Shown here: piece after piece, positions 8,770 to 21,167 of the stretch
Numbering within the stretch: position 1 is the first letter of the stretch
Layout of the letters: each line of letters starts with the position of its first letter
Source of the DNA: Angustibacter luteus
GTDB taxonomy: Bacteria > Actinomycetota > Actinomycetes > Actinomycetales > Angustibacteraceae
Assembly: GCF_039541115.1 (NCBI RefSeq)
Contig: NZ_BAABFP010000007.1
Span: forward strand, 522,290-586,289
Length of the DNA: 64,000 bases
Reading direction: 5' to 3'
Notes under the pieces: model-generated
The model's database searches: none
What the model was told of the DNA's origin: nothing
What the model saw: only the letters and a program-made list of their open reading frames with translations
Position numbers and translations under genes: made by a program

Positions 8770-10187
8770 TGGCCGCCGCTCAGCCTCCTGTCGACGGGGC
8801 TCGCCCACTGCCGACGGATGTCGCAGAGTCGTTGCAGCACAAGGTCTCACGGGCCCAGACGGACTGGCGGTCGCCGTCCGTCGTGGTGCGGGTGGTGCGT
8901 CGCGGTGAGGTCCAGTTGGATGCCTGGGCGGGTTCGGCGGACCTCGGTCCCGACGGCACCGCGGACCCGGCCCTGCTGGAGCCCGGGCCCGACGTCCAGT
9001 ACCGGATGGGGTCGATCACCAAGACGTTCACGGCGGCCCTGGTGCTGCAGGCGCGCGACGACGGGCTGCTCGACCTGGACGACCGGCTCGAGGCGCACCT
9101 GGACGTCCCGGCGCACGGCCAGGTCACCCTGCGCCGGATGCTCTGCCACCTGTCCGGGCTGCAGCGCGAGCCGGTCGGGGACGTCTGGGAGTCGTTGCGG
9201 GGCCCGGACCTCGACACGATGCTGGCCGACCTGGCTGCCGCCGACGCGGTGCTCTCGCCGCAGCAGCGCTGGCACTACTCGAACCTGGCGTACGCGCTGC
9301 TCGGGCAGGTCGCGGCGCAGGTGCGCGGCGGCACCTGGGCCGAGGTGCTCGCGGACCGGGTCCTGCGCCCGCTGGGCCTGACCAGGACGACCGTCGACCC
9401 GACGCCGCCGACCGCACGTGGGTACTTCGTCGACCCGTACGCCGACCGGCTGCGGCCCGAGCCGCTGTTCCCCGGCTTCGCGTTCGCCCCCGCCGCGGAG
9501 CTGTGGACGACCACGACCGACCTGGCCCGCTGGGCCGCCTTCTGGGCCGAGCCCGACGAGGCCGTGCTGAAGGCCTCGACGGTCGCCGAGATGACCCACC
9601 TGCACGCGATGGCCGACCTGCAGCAGTGGACCCTCGGCTGGGGCCTCGGGCTGATGCTGCACCGGCGTGGCGAGCGGTTCTTCGTCGGCCACGACGGCGC
9701 GATGCCGGGGTTCCTGGCCAGCATGGTCGTGCACCGGGACAGCGGACTCGGTGTCGTCGCGCTGACCAGCACGAGCCGGGCGGCCGACCCGTTCAGCCTG
9801 GCGGTCGATCTCGCCGAGACCGTGCTGGACGCCGTCCCGGACCTGCCGTCGGCCTGGCGGCCCGGAGCGGCGGTTCCCGCCGACGTCGAAGGTCTGCTCG
9901 GTACCTGGTGGACCGAGGGCATGGAGTTCGCGGCGTCCTGGCGCGCCGGCAGCGAGCCGGACGTCGACGGCGAGGAGGGCGGCCACCTGGAGCTGCGGGC
10001 GGCCGGTGCTGCGGCGTCCCGGCCCCCGGCGGTGCTGCGACGGGACGGCGAGGACCGGTGGCGCGTCGTGTCCGGGCGCGAGCAGGGTGAGGCGCTGCGC
10101 GTCGTCCGGGACGAGGCGGGGCTGCCCACCCGGCTGTACTGGGCGACGTACCCGATGACCCGCCAGCCGCTGCCCTTCGGGGCCTGA
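8769..10187 (+). CDS. Serine hydrolase, class C beta-lactamase / DD-peptidase fold
   Basis: A 472-aa penicillin-binding-like hydrolase. The nucleophile motif SITK is at residues 82-85 (within YRMGSITKTFTAALV), the second motif is YSN in QRWHYSNLAYALLG (about 174-176), and a later HDGAMPGF segment likely supplies the third (HxG) motif. There is no signal peptide or membrane helix, so it is probably a cytoplasmic esterase or peptidase rather than a secreted beta-lactamase. A C-terminal domain (about 370-472) resembles the lipocalin-like extension seen in such proteins. The substrate is unknown. It overlaps the HIT gene by one base. Confidence 0.88.
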   Translation: MAAAQPPVDGARPLPTDVAESLQHKVSRAQTDWRSPSVVVRVVRRGEVQLDAWAGSADLGPDGTADPALLEPGPDVQYRMGSITKTFTAALVLQARDDGLLDLDDRLEAHLDVPAHGQVTLRRMLCHLSGLQREPVGDVWESLRGPDLDTMLADLAAADAVLSPQQRWHYSNLAYALLGQVAAQVRGGTWAEVLADRVLRPLGLTRTTVDPTPPTARGYFVDPYADRLRPEPLFPGFAFAPAAELWTTTTDLARWAAFWAEPDEAVLKASTVAEMTHLHAMADLQQWTLGWGLGLMLHRRGERFFVGHDGAMPGFLASMVVHRDSGLGVVALTSTSRAADPFSLAVDLAETVLDAVPDLPSAWRPGAAVPADVEGLLGTWWTEGMEFAASWRAGSEPDVDGEEGGHLELRAAGAAASRPPAVLRRDGEDRWRVVSGREQGEALRVVRDEAGLPTRLYWATYPMTRQPLPFGA

Positions 10188-10305
10188 GCGGGGAGCGGCT
10201 GGCCCGTCCTGCGGCGAAATGGACGGGTGGCCTGTCGGTCCGCGCGGCTACGATGGTCGGGTCTTGGCGTCACCACGAAGGGATCGACAGGCCACCAGGC
10301 TGCCC

Positions 10306-11385
10306 ATGAGCGACACACCGACTGATACCTCGAGCGAGACCCCCAGCGATACCCCCGGCCCTGACCCGAGCCCTGGCGCCCAGGTGCCGCACACCATCGT
10401 GGTCGCCGCCGAGGTCCCCATGGTCTCCCTGCTCGGCCCCGGCGACGAGCTGCTGCGCACCATCGAGCGCGCGTTCCCGCGGCTCGACGTGCACGTGCGC
10501 GGCAACGAGATCACGCTGAACGGCCCCCCGGCCGAGGTGGCCCTGCTCGAGCGGCTGGTCGACGAGCTGCTCGTGGTGATCGCCTCCGGTCAGCCGCTGA
10601 CCCGCGACGCGGTCGACCGGTCCGTCGCGATGCTGCGCCAGCAGACGACGGAGCGCCCCGCCGACGTCCTGACCATGAACATCCTGTCCAACCGCGGTAA
10701 GAAGATCCGCCCGAAGACGTTGAACCAGAAGCGGTACGTCGACGCGATCGACGACAACACGGTGGTGTTCGGGATCGGCCCGGCCGGCACCGGCAAGACG
10801 TACCTGGCGATGGCCAAGGCCGTGCAGGCGCTGCAGGCCAAGCGGGTCAACCGGATCATCCTGACCCGTCCGGCCGTCGAGGCGGGTGAGCGCCTGGGCT
10901 TCCTGCCGGGCACGCTGACGGAGAAGATCGATCCGTACCTGCGCCCGCTGTACGACGCGCTGCACGACATGCTCGACCCGGACTCGATCCCGCGGCTGAT
11001 GGCGGCCGGCACGATCGAGGTCGCGCCGCTGGCGTACATGCGCGGCCGCTCGCTGAACGACGCGTTCATCATCCTCGACGAGGCGCAGAACACCTCGGCC
11101 GAGCAGATGAAGATGTTCCTCACCCGGCTCGGGTTCGGCTCGAAGATCGTGGTCACCGGCGACGTCACGCAGGTCGACCTGCCGGCCGGGACGACGTCCG
11201 GGCTGCGCATCGTGCAGGACATCCTGGACGACCTCGACGACGTGCACTTCGCGCTCCTGACCAGCCAGGACGTCGTCCGGCACCCCCTGGTGGGGCAGAT
11301 CGTCGACGCGTACGGGCGCTGGGACGCGCTGCGCACCGGTGCGCCGCTCGCCGGCAACCGGGCCGCCCGTCGCGGCCGGCGATGA
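10306..11385 (+). CDS. PhoH family ATPase (PhoH-like / YbeZ)
   Basis: A P-loop ATPase of the YbeZ branch, which works with the endoribonuclease YbeY in rRNA maturation and quality control. Residues 1-25 or so are a Thr/Ser/Pro-rich tail, then a KH-like region (PMVSLLG...HVRGNEIT), Walker A GPAGTGKT, Walker [10 protein letters not shown] and a [11 protein letters not shown] sensor. From ATG 10306 it is 359 aa. An in-frame TTG at 10264 is an alternative, since a TACGAT -10-like hexamer at 10249-10254 would place the transcript start about there. The next gene is ybeY, 4 bases downstream. Confidence 0.93.
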   Translation: MSDTPTDTSSETPSDTPGPDPSPGAQVPHTIVVAAEVPMVSLLGPGDELLRTIERAFPRLDVHVRGNEITLNGPPAEVALLERLVDELLVVIASGQPLTRDAVDRSVAMLRQQTTERPADVLTMNILSNRGKKIRPKTLNQKRYVDAIDDNTVVFGIGPAGTGKTYLAMAKAVQALQAKRVNRIILTRPAVEAGERLGFLPGTLTEKIDPYLRPLYDALHDMLDPDSIPRLMAAGTIEVAPLAYMRGRSLNDAFIILDEAQNTSAEQMKMFLTRLGFGSKIVVTGDVTQVDLPAGTTSGLRIVQDILDDLDDVHFALLTSQDVVRHPLVGQIVDAYGRWDALRTGAPLAGNRAARRGRR

Positions 11386-11389
11386 GCCG

Positions 11390-11857
11390 ATGAGCATCGA
11401 GGTCAACAACGAGACCAGCTACGTCTGCGACGAGCACGAGCTGGTGCGGCTCTCGCGCTACGTGCTGGACGAGCTGCGGGTGCACCCGCAGGCCGAGCTG
11501 TCCATCGTGCTGGTCGACGAGGACGCGATGGAGCGGCTCCACGTGCAGTGGATGGACCTGCCCGGCCCGACCGACGTGATGAGCTTCCCGATGGACGAGC
11601 TGCGCCCCGGCAGCGACGACGTCGAGCCGGAGCCCGGGCTGCTGGGCGACGTCGTGCTCTGCCCGACCGTTGCCGCGGCGCAGGCTGTGCAGGCCGGCCA
11701 CACGGCAGAGGAGGAGCTGCTGCTGCTGACCACGCACGGCATCCTGCACCTGCTCGGCTACGACCACGCCGAACCGGACGAGGAGAAGGCGATGTTCGAG
11801 CTCCAGCGACGGCTGCTGCTCACGTTCCTGGCCGGCCGGGGCCGACCCGAGTCATGA
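11390..11857 (+). CDS. ybeY: rRNA maturation endoribonuclease YbeY
   Basis: YbeY is a single-strand-specific zinc endoribonuclease needed for 16S rRNA 3'-end maturation and 70S quality control. The 156-aa protein has the signature HGxLHLxGYDH as [11 protein letters not shown], with zinc ligands H116, H120 and H126, and the usual [10 protein letters not shown] segment. ATG 11390 follows the phoH stop by 4 bases, and the stop overlaps the next start (ATGA). The phoH-ybeY-CBS-era order is conserved widely in bacteria. Confidence 0.96.
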   Translation: MSIEVNNETSYVCDEHELVRLSRYVLDELRVHPQAELSIVLVDEDAMERLHVQWMDLPGPTDVMSFPMDELRPGSDDVEPEPGLLGDVVLCPTVAAAQAVQAGHTAEEELLLLTTHGILHLLGYDHAEPDEEKAMFELQRRLLLTFLAGRGRPES

Positions 11858-13167
11858 TCACGCCCGATCTGCGGCTGGCCTTCGCGGTCGTCCTGCTCGT
11901 GGTGTTCGCGGCCGCGCTGGCGGCCGCTGAGGCCTCGGTGTCGAAGGTGACCCGGGTGCGTGCCGAACAGCTGGTGGACGACGGACGCCGTGGTTCGCCG
12001 TCCCTGCTCACCGTGGTCAGCACGAGCGGTCCCTACCTGTCCGTGTCGACGTTCGTCCGGGTGGTCTGCGAGTCCTTCGCGGCCGTGTTCGTGACGATCA
12101 CCTGCGCCGGCGCGTTCGACCGGCAGTGGGTCGCCCTGCTCGTCGCCGCGGGGATCATGGTGGTCGCCTCGTTCGTGCTGGTCGGCGTCAGCCCGCGCAC
12201 CGTCGGCCGCCAGCACGCCGAGACGGTGGCCCTGCTGAGCGCCCCGGTGCTGCTCTGGCTGTCGCGGGTGCTCGGTCCTTTGGCCCGGCTGCTGGTCGCG
12301 CTGGGCAACGCGGTCACCCCCGGGCGCGGCTACCGGGACGGGCCGTTCTCGACCGAGTCCGAGCTGCGCGAGCTGCTCGACCTGGCCGGCGAGAACGCGG
12401 TCATCGAAGCCTCCGAGCAGCAGATGCTGCACTCGGTCTTCGAGCTCGGCGACACCATCGTTCGCGAGGTCATGGTGCCGCGCACCGACATGGTGACCAT
12501 CGAGCACGACAAGGTCCTGCGCCAGGCGATCTCGCTGTTCCTGCGCTCCGGCTTCTCCCGGATCCCCGTCGTCGACGGTGGACCGGACGACGTCCTGGGC
12601 ATGCTCTACCTGAAGGACGTGACCCGGCGGGTCTACAGCGACGCCGCGGCCGAGCAGTCCGTGCCGGTGCGCGACGTGATGCGACCCGTGCACTACGTGC
12701 CCGAGAGCAAGCCCGTTGACGACCTGCTGCGCGAGATGCAGCGCGACCAGACGCACGTCGCCATCGTCGTCGACGAGTACGGGGGCACCGCCGGGCTGGT
12801 CACCATCGAGGACGTGCTCGAGGAGATCGTCGGCGAGATCACGGACGAGTACGACCGTGAGGCGGACGCCTACGAGACCCTGGACGACGGTGGGTTCCGG
12901 GTGCTGGCCACCATGCACGTCGACGAGCTGGGCGAGCTGTTCGACCTCGAGCTGGACGACGAGGACGTCGACACCGTGGGCGGCCTGCTCGGCAAGGCTC
13001 TCGGGCGGGTGCCGATCCCGGGCGCCCGCGCCGTCGTCGAAGGGCTTGAGCTCACGGCCGAACGGCCGGCCGGTCGCCGGCACCGCATCGCCACCGTGCT
13101 GGTGCGCGACGTACGGGCGGAGCAGCACGCGGACGCCGAGCGTGCCGACCCTGCGACACTGGCCTGA
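11854..13167 (+). CDS. Hemolysin-family / CNNM-domain membrane protein with CBS pair (CorC/TlyC-like)
   Basis: A 437-aa integral membrane protein. The N-terminal DUF21 (CNNM) domain has about four hydrophobic segments between residues 1 and 150. A tandem CBS domain pair follows at about 205-325 ([38 protein letters not shown]). A CorC/HlyC domain covers about 340-425. Relatives are implicated in Mg2+ or Co2+ efflux and homeostasis; the hemolysin name is historical. Start ATG 11854 overlaps the ybeY stop, and its stop overlaps the era start (TGATG), so it belongs to the phoH-era operon. Confidence 0.92.
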   Translation: MITPDLRLAFAVVLLVVFAAALAAAEASVSKVTRVRAEQLVDDGRRGSPSLLTVVSTSGPYLSVSTFVRVVCESFAAVFVTITCAGAFDRQWVALLVAAGIMVVASFVLVGVSPRTVGRQHAETVALLSAPVLLWLSRVLGPLARLLVALGNAVTPGRGYRDGPFSTESELRELLDLAGENAVIEASEQQMLHSVFELGDTIVREVMVPRTDMVTIEHDKVLRQAISLFLRSGFSRIPVVDGGPDDVLGMLYLKDVTRRVYSDAAAEQSVPVRDVMRPVHYVPESKPVDDLLREMQRDQTHVAIVVDEYGGTAGLVTIEDVLEEIVGEITDEYDREADAYETLDDGGFRVLATMHVDELGELFDLELDDEDVDTVGGLLGKALGRVPIPGARAVVEGLELTAERPAGRRHRIATVLVRDVRAEQHADAERADPATLA

Positions 13168-14093
13168 TGTCGCCAGCTGAGGTCGCCCACCGGTCCGGCT
13201 TCGCCTGCATCGTCGGCCGACCCAACGCGGGCAAGTCCACCCTGACGAACGCGCTGGTCGGCGAGAAGGTCGCCATCACCTCGTCCAAGCCGCAGACCAC
13301 CCGGCACGCCATCCGCGGCATCATCACCCGGCCCGACGCCCAGCTCGTGCTCGTCGACACCCCCGGCCTGCACCGGCCCAGGACCCTGCTCGGGCAGCGC
13401 CTCAACGATGTCGTCCGCGAGACGTTGACGGAGGTCGACGTGGTCGGGTTCTGCCTGCCCGCCGACCAGAAGGTCGGCCCCGGCGACCGGTTCATCGCCG
13501 CCGAGCTGGCCACGATCCGGCGCGAGGGCCGCGGTACGCCGGTCGTGGCCATCGCGACGAAGATCGACATGGTCGACCGGCAGCGGCTCACCGAGCACCT
13601 GCTGTCCATCGACCGGCTGGGGGAGTGGGACGACATCGTCCCGGTGTCCGCCGTCCGCGGTGAGCAGGTCGACGTCGTCACCGACCTGCTCGTCAAGCAC
13701 CTGCCCGCCGGGCCCGTCATGTACCCCAGCGGCGAGCTCACCGACGAGCCCGAGGCCGTGATGGTCGCCGAGCTCATCCGTGAGGCCGCGCTCGAAGGGG
13801 TACGCGACGAGCTGCCGCACAGCCTGGCCGTCGTCGTCGACGAGATGACACCCCGTGAGGGCCGCCCCGAGCACGACCCGATGCTGGAGATCCGGGTCAT
13901 CCTCTTCGTCGAACGGTCCTCGCAGAAGGGGATCATCATCGGCAAGGGCGGCGCCCGGCTCAAAGAGGTCGGCACGAACGCCCGCCGCGGCATCGAGGCC
14001 CTGCTCGGCCAGAAGGTCTTCCTCGACCTGCACGTCAAGATCGCCAAGGACTGGCAGCGCGACCCCAAACAGCTTCAGCGCCTGGGCTTCTAG
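13167..14093 (+). CDS. era: GTPase Era
   Basis: Era binds the 3' end of 16S rRNA and assists assembly of the 30S subunit. The 308-aa protein shows G1 GRPNAGKS (about 18-25), G3 DTPGLH, G4 TKID and the C-terminal KH domain with GKGGARLKEVGTNARRGIE and the conserved FLDLHVKIAKDWQ strand. It is the last gene of phoH-ybeY-CBS-era. Its stop is followed at once by the tandem/inverted repeat at 14094-14231, which may terminate the operon. Confidence 0.97.
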   Translation: MSPAEVAHRSGFACIVGRPNAGKSTLTNALVGEKVAITSSKPQTTRHAIRGIITRPDAQLVLVDTPGLHRPRTLLGQRLNDVVRETLTEVDVVGFCLPADQKVGPGDRFIAAELATIRREGRGTPVVAIATKIDMVDRQRLTEHLLSIDRLGEWDDIVPVSAVRGEQVDVVTDLLVKHLPAGPVMYPSGELTDEPEAVMVAELIREAALEGVRDELPHSLAVVVDEMTPREGRPEHDPMLEIRVILFVERSSQKGIIIGKGGARLKEVGTNARRGIEALLGQKVFLDLHVKIAKDWQRDPKQLQRLGF

Positions 14094-15327
<1,234 letters not shown>

Positions 15328-15332
15328 CGCAG

Positions 15333-15368
15333 CCCGCGCCGTCCCCCGCGCCGTCCCCCGCGCCGTCC
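15333..15368. repeat. Three exact tandem copies of a 12-base unit
   Basis: CCCGCGCCGTCC occurs three times head to tail at 15333-15344, 15345-15356 and 15357-15368, between the asd stop and the following palindrome. No coding function is evident; it is a simple variable-number repeat candidate. Confidence 0.9.
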
Positions 15369-15375
15369 TCCCGCG

Positions 15376-15424
15376 GTGATCATGCACGTTCACCCCGCTC
15401 CCGGGGGCGAACGTGCATGATCAC
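15376..15424. repeat. Family A palindrome after asd (terminator-like hairpin)
   Basis: Inverted arms 15376-15396 and 15404-15424 pair over 21 positions with one mismatch around a 7-base loop. The core GTGATCATGCACGTTC is identical to that after era. Flanking CTCCCGCG and CGGCGGGGAG sequences can lengthen the stem. No T-run follows. It lies between asd and the leuA leader and may end asd transcription. Confidence 0.85.
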
Positions 15425-15501
15425 GGCGGGGAGGGGGCGTCCGGAATGTGGGAGCGCACGCTCACTGCGTGGACGCCGGTCACCGGCCCGGCGTACGGTA
15501 A

Positions 15502-17403
<1,902 letters not shown>

Positions 17404-17494
17404 GCCGGCACACCTCGTCGAGTTGTCGCGATGGCCCGCGCGGCGGTCCCTCCACCGGGCACACTGACCCTGTCGGTGCAGCCGGGGGCGAGGG

Positions 17495-19087
17495 GTGGTG
17501 AGTTCGGTCGACGGTGTCGTGACGTGCCCGAGCGAGTTCGGTCCCCTGGACCTGCTGTCCGACTGGGCGCACGAGCTCTACCTGGACGGGTTCTCCGAGC
17601 GGGCCGTCCGGGCGGCCCGGGAGGCCATCCCGGTGGCCGTCGGGGCCGGTGACCTGCGCACGCTGCGCTTCCTGCACTACACGTGCGGCGTCGCGCTGAT
17701 CGAGCAGCGCCGGTGGGACGAGGCGATCACCTCCGCCCACAACCTGCTCGCGGTCATCGACCCCTGGGACGCCGCGTGGCGGGCCAAGGCGCTGTCCCTG
17801 CTCGGCGACGCGGGGCTGCGGCTGGGCCGCGCGTCGGCGGCGGTGGACGCGCTGGCGGAGGCGTACAGCCTGGTCGAGCACGAGCCCCCGCGCGTCTACA
17901 ACGAGCTCAGCGCCACCATGGCCGTGGCCGCCACCCTGGGGCACGCCCAGCTGTTCGTGCCCGCCGACGCGCTCTTCCGGCTCTGCCTGTCCGCCCCGGC
18001 GGTGCGCGGGAACACCGCCGCGACCCGGATCGCCCGGATCCTGGTGCTGCAGGAGTACTCCGTGCTGCACACGACCTGGGCCACGGCGCTGCAGCTCGAC
18101 GGCCGGGTCGACGAGGCCGGGCCGCACTTCGTGCGCAGCGCGGAGATCTCGCTGCACATGATGCAGCTCACGGCCGGCGAGGACGACGAGATGCACGCCC
18201 GGGCCGAGATGGTCGAGGCGTACACCCACCTGCACCTGGGTGAGGTCGGCCTGGCCGAGGCTCGGCTGCGGCACGCGTCGGCCCGGTTCGACATGCGGCC
18301 CGAGCTGCCCGAGGTGCAGATCGGCAAGCTCGGTCGGGCGCTGTGCCTGCGGGAGCGGGGCGAGTTCGCCGAGGCGCGTGAGCTGCTCGCCGGGGTCGTG
18401 GAGAGCGTCCAGGTCGCCGACCGGGTGGTCTGGGAGCTCGCCGCCCTGGTCACGATGGCCGAGGTCGAGGTCGCCGAGCACGGCACGCACCCCTCGACCC
18501 AGTACTACCGCCAGTCGGCCCAGGTGGCCTCGCACCGGCTGTGGATCGAGCGGGAGAGCCGGTTCTTCGCGCTTCGCGACCGGATCAGCCTGCGCGCGCT
18601 CGCGGCCGAGGCGTCCCAGCTGGGCAGGGACGCGATGATCGACCCGCTCACCGGGCTGGGCAACCGGCGGATGCTGGACGCCGGGATCGCGGAGTCGCTG
18701 GGCGGCGCCGCGTTGTTCGTGGACGTCGACCTGTTCAAGGACGTCAACGACCGGTTCTCGCACGCCGTCGGCGACGAGGTGCTCCGCCGGATCGCCGACA
18801 TCCTGCGGGCGCACTGCCGCACGCACGACGTGGTGGTGCGGTTCGGCGGCGACGAGTTCGTCGTGCTCCTACCGGCGACCTACGCGGCCGAGGCCGCAGC
18901 GGTGGGCGAGCGGGTTCGCGCCGCGGTGCACCGCGAGCCCTGGCACGACCTGCGCGAGGGGCTGTCCGTCAGCGTCTCGGTCGGCGTCGCGGCGTCCGAC
19001 GCCTCGCCGGACCGCGTGCTCAAGGACGCGGACGCCGCGCTGTACGCGGCGAAGGAGTCCGGCCGCAACCGGGTCACCGTCTACTGA
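17495..19087 (+). CDS. Diguanylate cyclase with N-terminal helical (TPR-like) region
   Basis: A 530-aa cytoplasmic protein. Residues 1-360 or so are almost entirely alpha-helical, with TPR-like repeats. The C-terminal GGDEF domain (about 375-530) has DPLTGLGNRR, the metal site DVDLFKDVND and an intact GGDEF at 451-455. An RxxD inhibitory site (RTHD, 442-445) lies the correct five residues before it, so c-di-GMP product inhibition is expected. Start GTG 17495 or 17498 follows GGCGAGG. There is no membrane helix. The same architecture recurs at 54456-56093. The signal sensed by the helical region is unknown. Confidence 0.9.
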   Translation: MVSSVDGVVTCPSEFGPLDLLSDWAHELYLDGFSERAVRAAREAIPVAVGAGDLRTLRFLHYTCGVALIEQRRWDEAITSAHNLLAVIDPWDAAWRAKALSLLGDAGLRLGRASAAVDALAEAYSLVEHEPPRVYNELSATMAVAATLGHAQLFVPADALFRLCLSAPAVRGNTAATRIARILVLQEYSVLHTTWATALQLDGRVDEAGPHFVRSAEISLHMMQLTAGEDDEMHARAEMVEAYTHLHLGEVGLAEARLRHASARFDMRPELPEVQIGKLGRALCLRERGEFAEARELLAGVVESVQVADRVVWELAALVTMAEVEVAEHGTHPSTQYYRQSAQVASHRLWIERESRFFALRDRISLRALAAEASQLGRDAMIDPLTGLGNRRMLDAGIAESLGGAALFVDVDLFKDVNDRFSHAVGDEVLRRIADILRAHCRTHDVVVRFGGDEFVVLLPATYAAEAAAVGERVRAAVHREPWHDLREGLSVSVSVGVAASDASPDRVLKDADAALYAAKESGRNRVTVY

Positions 19088-19152
19088 CACCCGCGCCGCC
19101 GGTGCTGCGTGGCGGTGCGGCCGCTGTCGGTGGGACGTAGCACAATCACCGG

Positions 19153-19881
19153 GTGAGCCTGTACCGCGACGAGGCAATCGTCCTGCGCACCCACTCGTTG
19201 GGTGAGGCGGACCGCATCGTCACGCTGCTCACGCGTGAGCGCGGCAAGGTGCGCGCCGTGGCGAAGGGCGTGCGCCGCACCCGCAGCCGGTTCGGGGCCC
19301 GGCTCGAGCCGTTCATGATGACCGACGTGCAGCTGTACGAGGGCCGCAACCTCGACACGGTGACCCAGGCCGAGACGATCGCGCCCTACGGCGAGCGACT
19401 GGTCAGTGACTACCCGCGGTACACGGCGGGTGCCGCCATGCTCGAGACGGCCGACCGGCTCACCGAGGAGCGCGAGCCGGCGGTCCAGCAGTTCCTGCTG
19501 CTCGCCGGTGGGCTGCGCACCCTCTCCGACGGCGCGCACGACCCCAGCCTGGTGCTCGACGCCTACCTGCTGCGCTCGCTGTCCGTGGCCGGCTGGGCGC
19601 CGTCCTTCGTGGACTGCTCGCGCTGCGGTGCACCAGGCCCGCACCGCGCGTTCGCGGTGGCCTCGGGTGGGGTGGTCTGCCCGTCGTGCCGCCCGGCCGG
19701 GTCGGTGGGTCCGGCGCCGGCGACGCTGGAGCTGCTGGCCGCGTTGCTGGCCGGTGACTGGGACGTCGCGGACGCCAGCGAGGTGCGGTACCGCCGCGAG
19801 GGCAGCGGACTGGTCGCCGCCTACCTGCAGTGGCACCTGGAGCGGGGCGTGCGGTCCCTGCGCCTCGTGGAGCGCCTGTGA
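19153..19881 (+). CDS. recO: DNA repair protein RecO
   Basis: RecO anneals single strands and, with RecR, loads RecA onto SSB-coated DNA in the RecFOR pathway. The 242-aa protein has an N-terminal OB fold ([26 protein letters not shown]) and a C-terminal helical region with a four-cysteine zinc site, CSRC and CPSC at about 156-178. GTG 19153 is preceded by no clear ribosome-binding site. Its stop overlaps the uppS start (GTGA). The recO-uppS pairing is conserved in actinobacteria. Confidence 0.95.
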   Translation: MSLYRDEAIVLRTHSLGEADRIVTLLTRERGKVRAVAKGVRRTRSRFGARLEPFMMTDVQLYEGRNLDTVTQAETIAPYGERLVSDYPRYTAGAAMLETADRLTEEREPAVQQFLLLAGGLRTLSDGAHDPSLVLDAYLLRSLSVAGWAPSFVDCSRCGAPGPHRAFAVASGGVVCPSCRPAGSVGPAPATLELLAALLAGDWDVADASEVRYRREGSGLVAAYLQWHLERGVRSLRLVERL

Positions 19882-20708
19882 GGGCGCGCCGCGCGGACCG
19901 GTCGGGGACGTCGTCCACTCGTCCGGACCCGATCGCCCCACCGGCGCACGCGTCGGGCGCCCGGCCGCCCGACCTCCCGGCCGAGCTCGTGCCGAAGCAC
20001 GTCGCCGTCGTGATGGACGGCAACGGACGGTGGGCGAACGCGCGGGGGCTGCCGCGCACCGAGGGCCATGCCCGCGGTGAGGCGGTCCTGCTGGACGTCG
20101 TGGCCGGCGCCATCGAGGTCGGCGTCACCCACCTGTCGGCGTACGCGTTCTCGACGGAGAACTGGCGGCGCTCGCCGGACGAGGTGCGCTACCTCATGGG
20201 CTTCAACCGCGACGTCATCCGCCGCCGGCGCGACGAGATGCACGAGTGGGGCGTGCGGGTGCGCTGGGCCGGGCGGCGTCCTCGCCTGTGGCGCAGCGTG
20301 ATCCGCGAGCTCGAGGCGGCCGAGGAGCTCACCCGCGACAACACGGTGCTCACGCTCACGATGTGCGTGAACTACGGCGGTCGGGCCGAGATCGCGGACG
20401 CCGCTCGCGCGCTGGCGCAGGACGTCGCGGCCGGGCGGGTGTCGGCGGACCGGGTCGACGAGAAGGTGCTGGCCCGCTACCTCGACGAGCCCACGATGCC
20501 GGACGTCGACCTGTTCTGGCGCTCGTCGGGCGAGCAGCGGACCTCGAACTTCCTGCTCTGGCAGTCGGCGTACGCCGAGATGGTGTTCGACGACGTGCTG
20601 TGGCCGGACGTCGACCGGCGTGACCTGTGGCGAGCCATCGAGACGTACGCCAGCCGCGAGCGCCGGTACGGCGGCGCCGTCGACACCCCGGACGACACCG
20701 GCCTCTGA
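19878..20708 (+). CDS. uppS: Isoprenyl (polyprenyl) diphosphate synthase, cis type
   Basis: A cis-prenyltransferase that extends farnesyl diphosphate with isopentenyl diphosphate to the lipid carrier for peptidoglycan and other envelope polymers. The 276-aa protein starts at GTG 19878 within the recO stop. It has [13 protein letters not shown] (catalytic D47), the RTEGH loop, the [10 protein letters not shown] motif and the RxxR pair near the end in [13 protein letters not shown]. The first 35 residues are basic and disordered. Whether the product is C50 or C55 cannot be told from sequence. Confidence 0.95.
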   Translation: MRARRADRSGTSSTRPDPIAPPAHASGARPPDLPAELVPKHVAVVMDGNGRWANARGLPRTEGHARGEAVLLDVVAGAIEVGVTHLSAYAFSTENWRRSPDEVRYLMGFNRDVIRRRRDEMHEWGVRVRWAGRRPRLWRSVIRELEAAEELTRDNTVLTLTMCVNYGGRAEIADAARALAQDVAAGRVSADRVDEKVLARYLDEPTMPDVDLFWRSSGEQRTSNFLLWQSAYAEMVFDDVLWPDVDRRDLWRAIETYASRERRYGGAVDTPDDTGL

Positions 20709-20709
20709 C

Positions 20710-20776
20710 CCCGCACCATTCGCGCTCTTGGTGGTTTTCCGGGCCTCATCACGACGGGTAGCGCGAATGGTGCGGG
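20710..20776. repeat. Family B intergenic inverted repeat (uppS/zur)
   Basis: A perfect 17-bp inverted repeat, CCCGCACCATTCGCGCT at 20710-20726 and its complement at 20760-20776, with a 33-base spacer, fills the gap between convergent uppS and zur. The right arm matches the arm at 54363-54379 at 13 of 17 positions. It may serve as a bidirectional terminator. The conserved arm sequence suggests a dispersed palindromic element. Confidence 0.85.
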
Positions 20777-20777
20777 A

Positions 20778-21167
20778 TCAGTGGTGGTCGCAGGTGCCGA
20801 ACAGCTCGAGGGTGTGGCTGATGTCGCGGAAGCCGTGCTGGCCGGCGACGGCGTCGGCCCACTGCTCGACGGCCGGCCCTTCGACCTCGACGGTCCGGCC
20901 GCACTCGCGGCAGACCAGGTGGTGGTGGTGCGAGCCGGACCGGCAGCGGCGGTAGACGACCTCGCCGTCGTCGGTGCGCAGGGCGTCCACGCCCTCGTCC
21001 TCGACCAGGCCCTGCAGGGCGCGGTAGACGGTCGCCAGCCCGATCGTGCTGCCCTGCTCGCGCATCCCAGCGTAGATCTGCTGCGCGCTGACGAAGGTCG
21101 CGCCGTCCGAGAGGTACGACTCCACCGCCTCGCGCTGCTTGGTGGCGCGTCGGGTCGTGCCGGTCAT
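20778..21167 (-). CDS. zur: Zinc uptake regulator Zur (Fur family)
   Basis: A 129-aa Fur-family repressor with an N-terminal winged helix (about 10-75) and the zinc/dimerisation region GSHHHHLVCRECG (about 84-97). It lies at the end of a znuACB operon, so zinc is the likely ligand. ATG 21167 follows GGAGGCGGAGCG on the minus strand. The protein ends FGTCDHH: the second structural CxxC pair usual in Fur/Zur proteins is replaced by CxxH. It overlaps znuB by 4 bases. Confidence 0.92.
   Translation of the reverse strand: MTGTTRRATKQREAVESYLSDGATFVSAQQIYAGMREQGSTIGLATVYRALQGLVEDEGVDALRTDDGEVVYRRCRSGSHHHHLVCRECGRTVEVEGPAVEQWADAVAGQHGFRDISHTLELFGTCDHH

Noticed and set aside
10219-10305. An N-terminal extension of the PhoH protein starting at GTG/ATG 10219
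   Set aside because: The -10-like hexamer at 10249 lies inside it and the encoded residues are not conserved-looking, so I start the gene at 10306, with TTG 10264 as the alternative.
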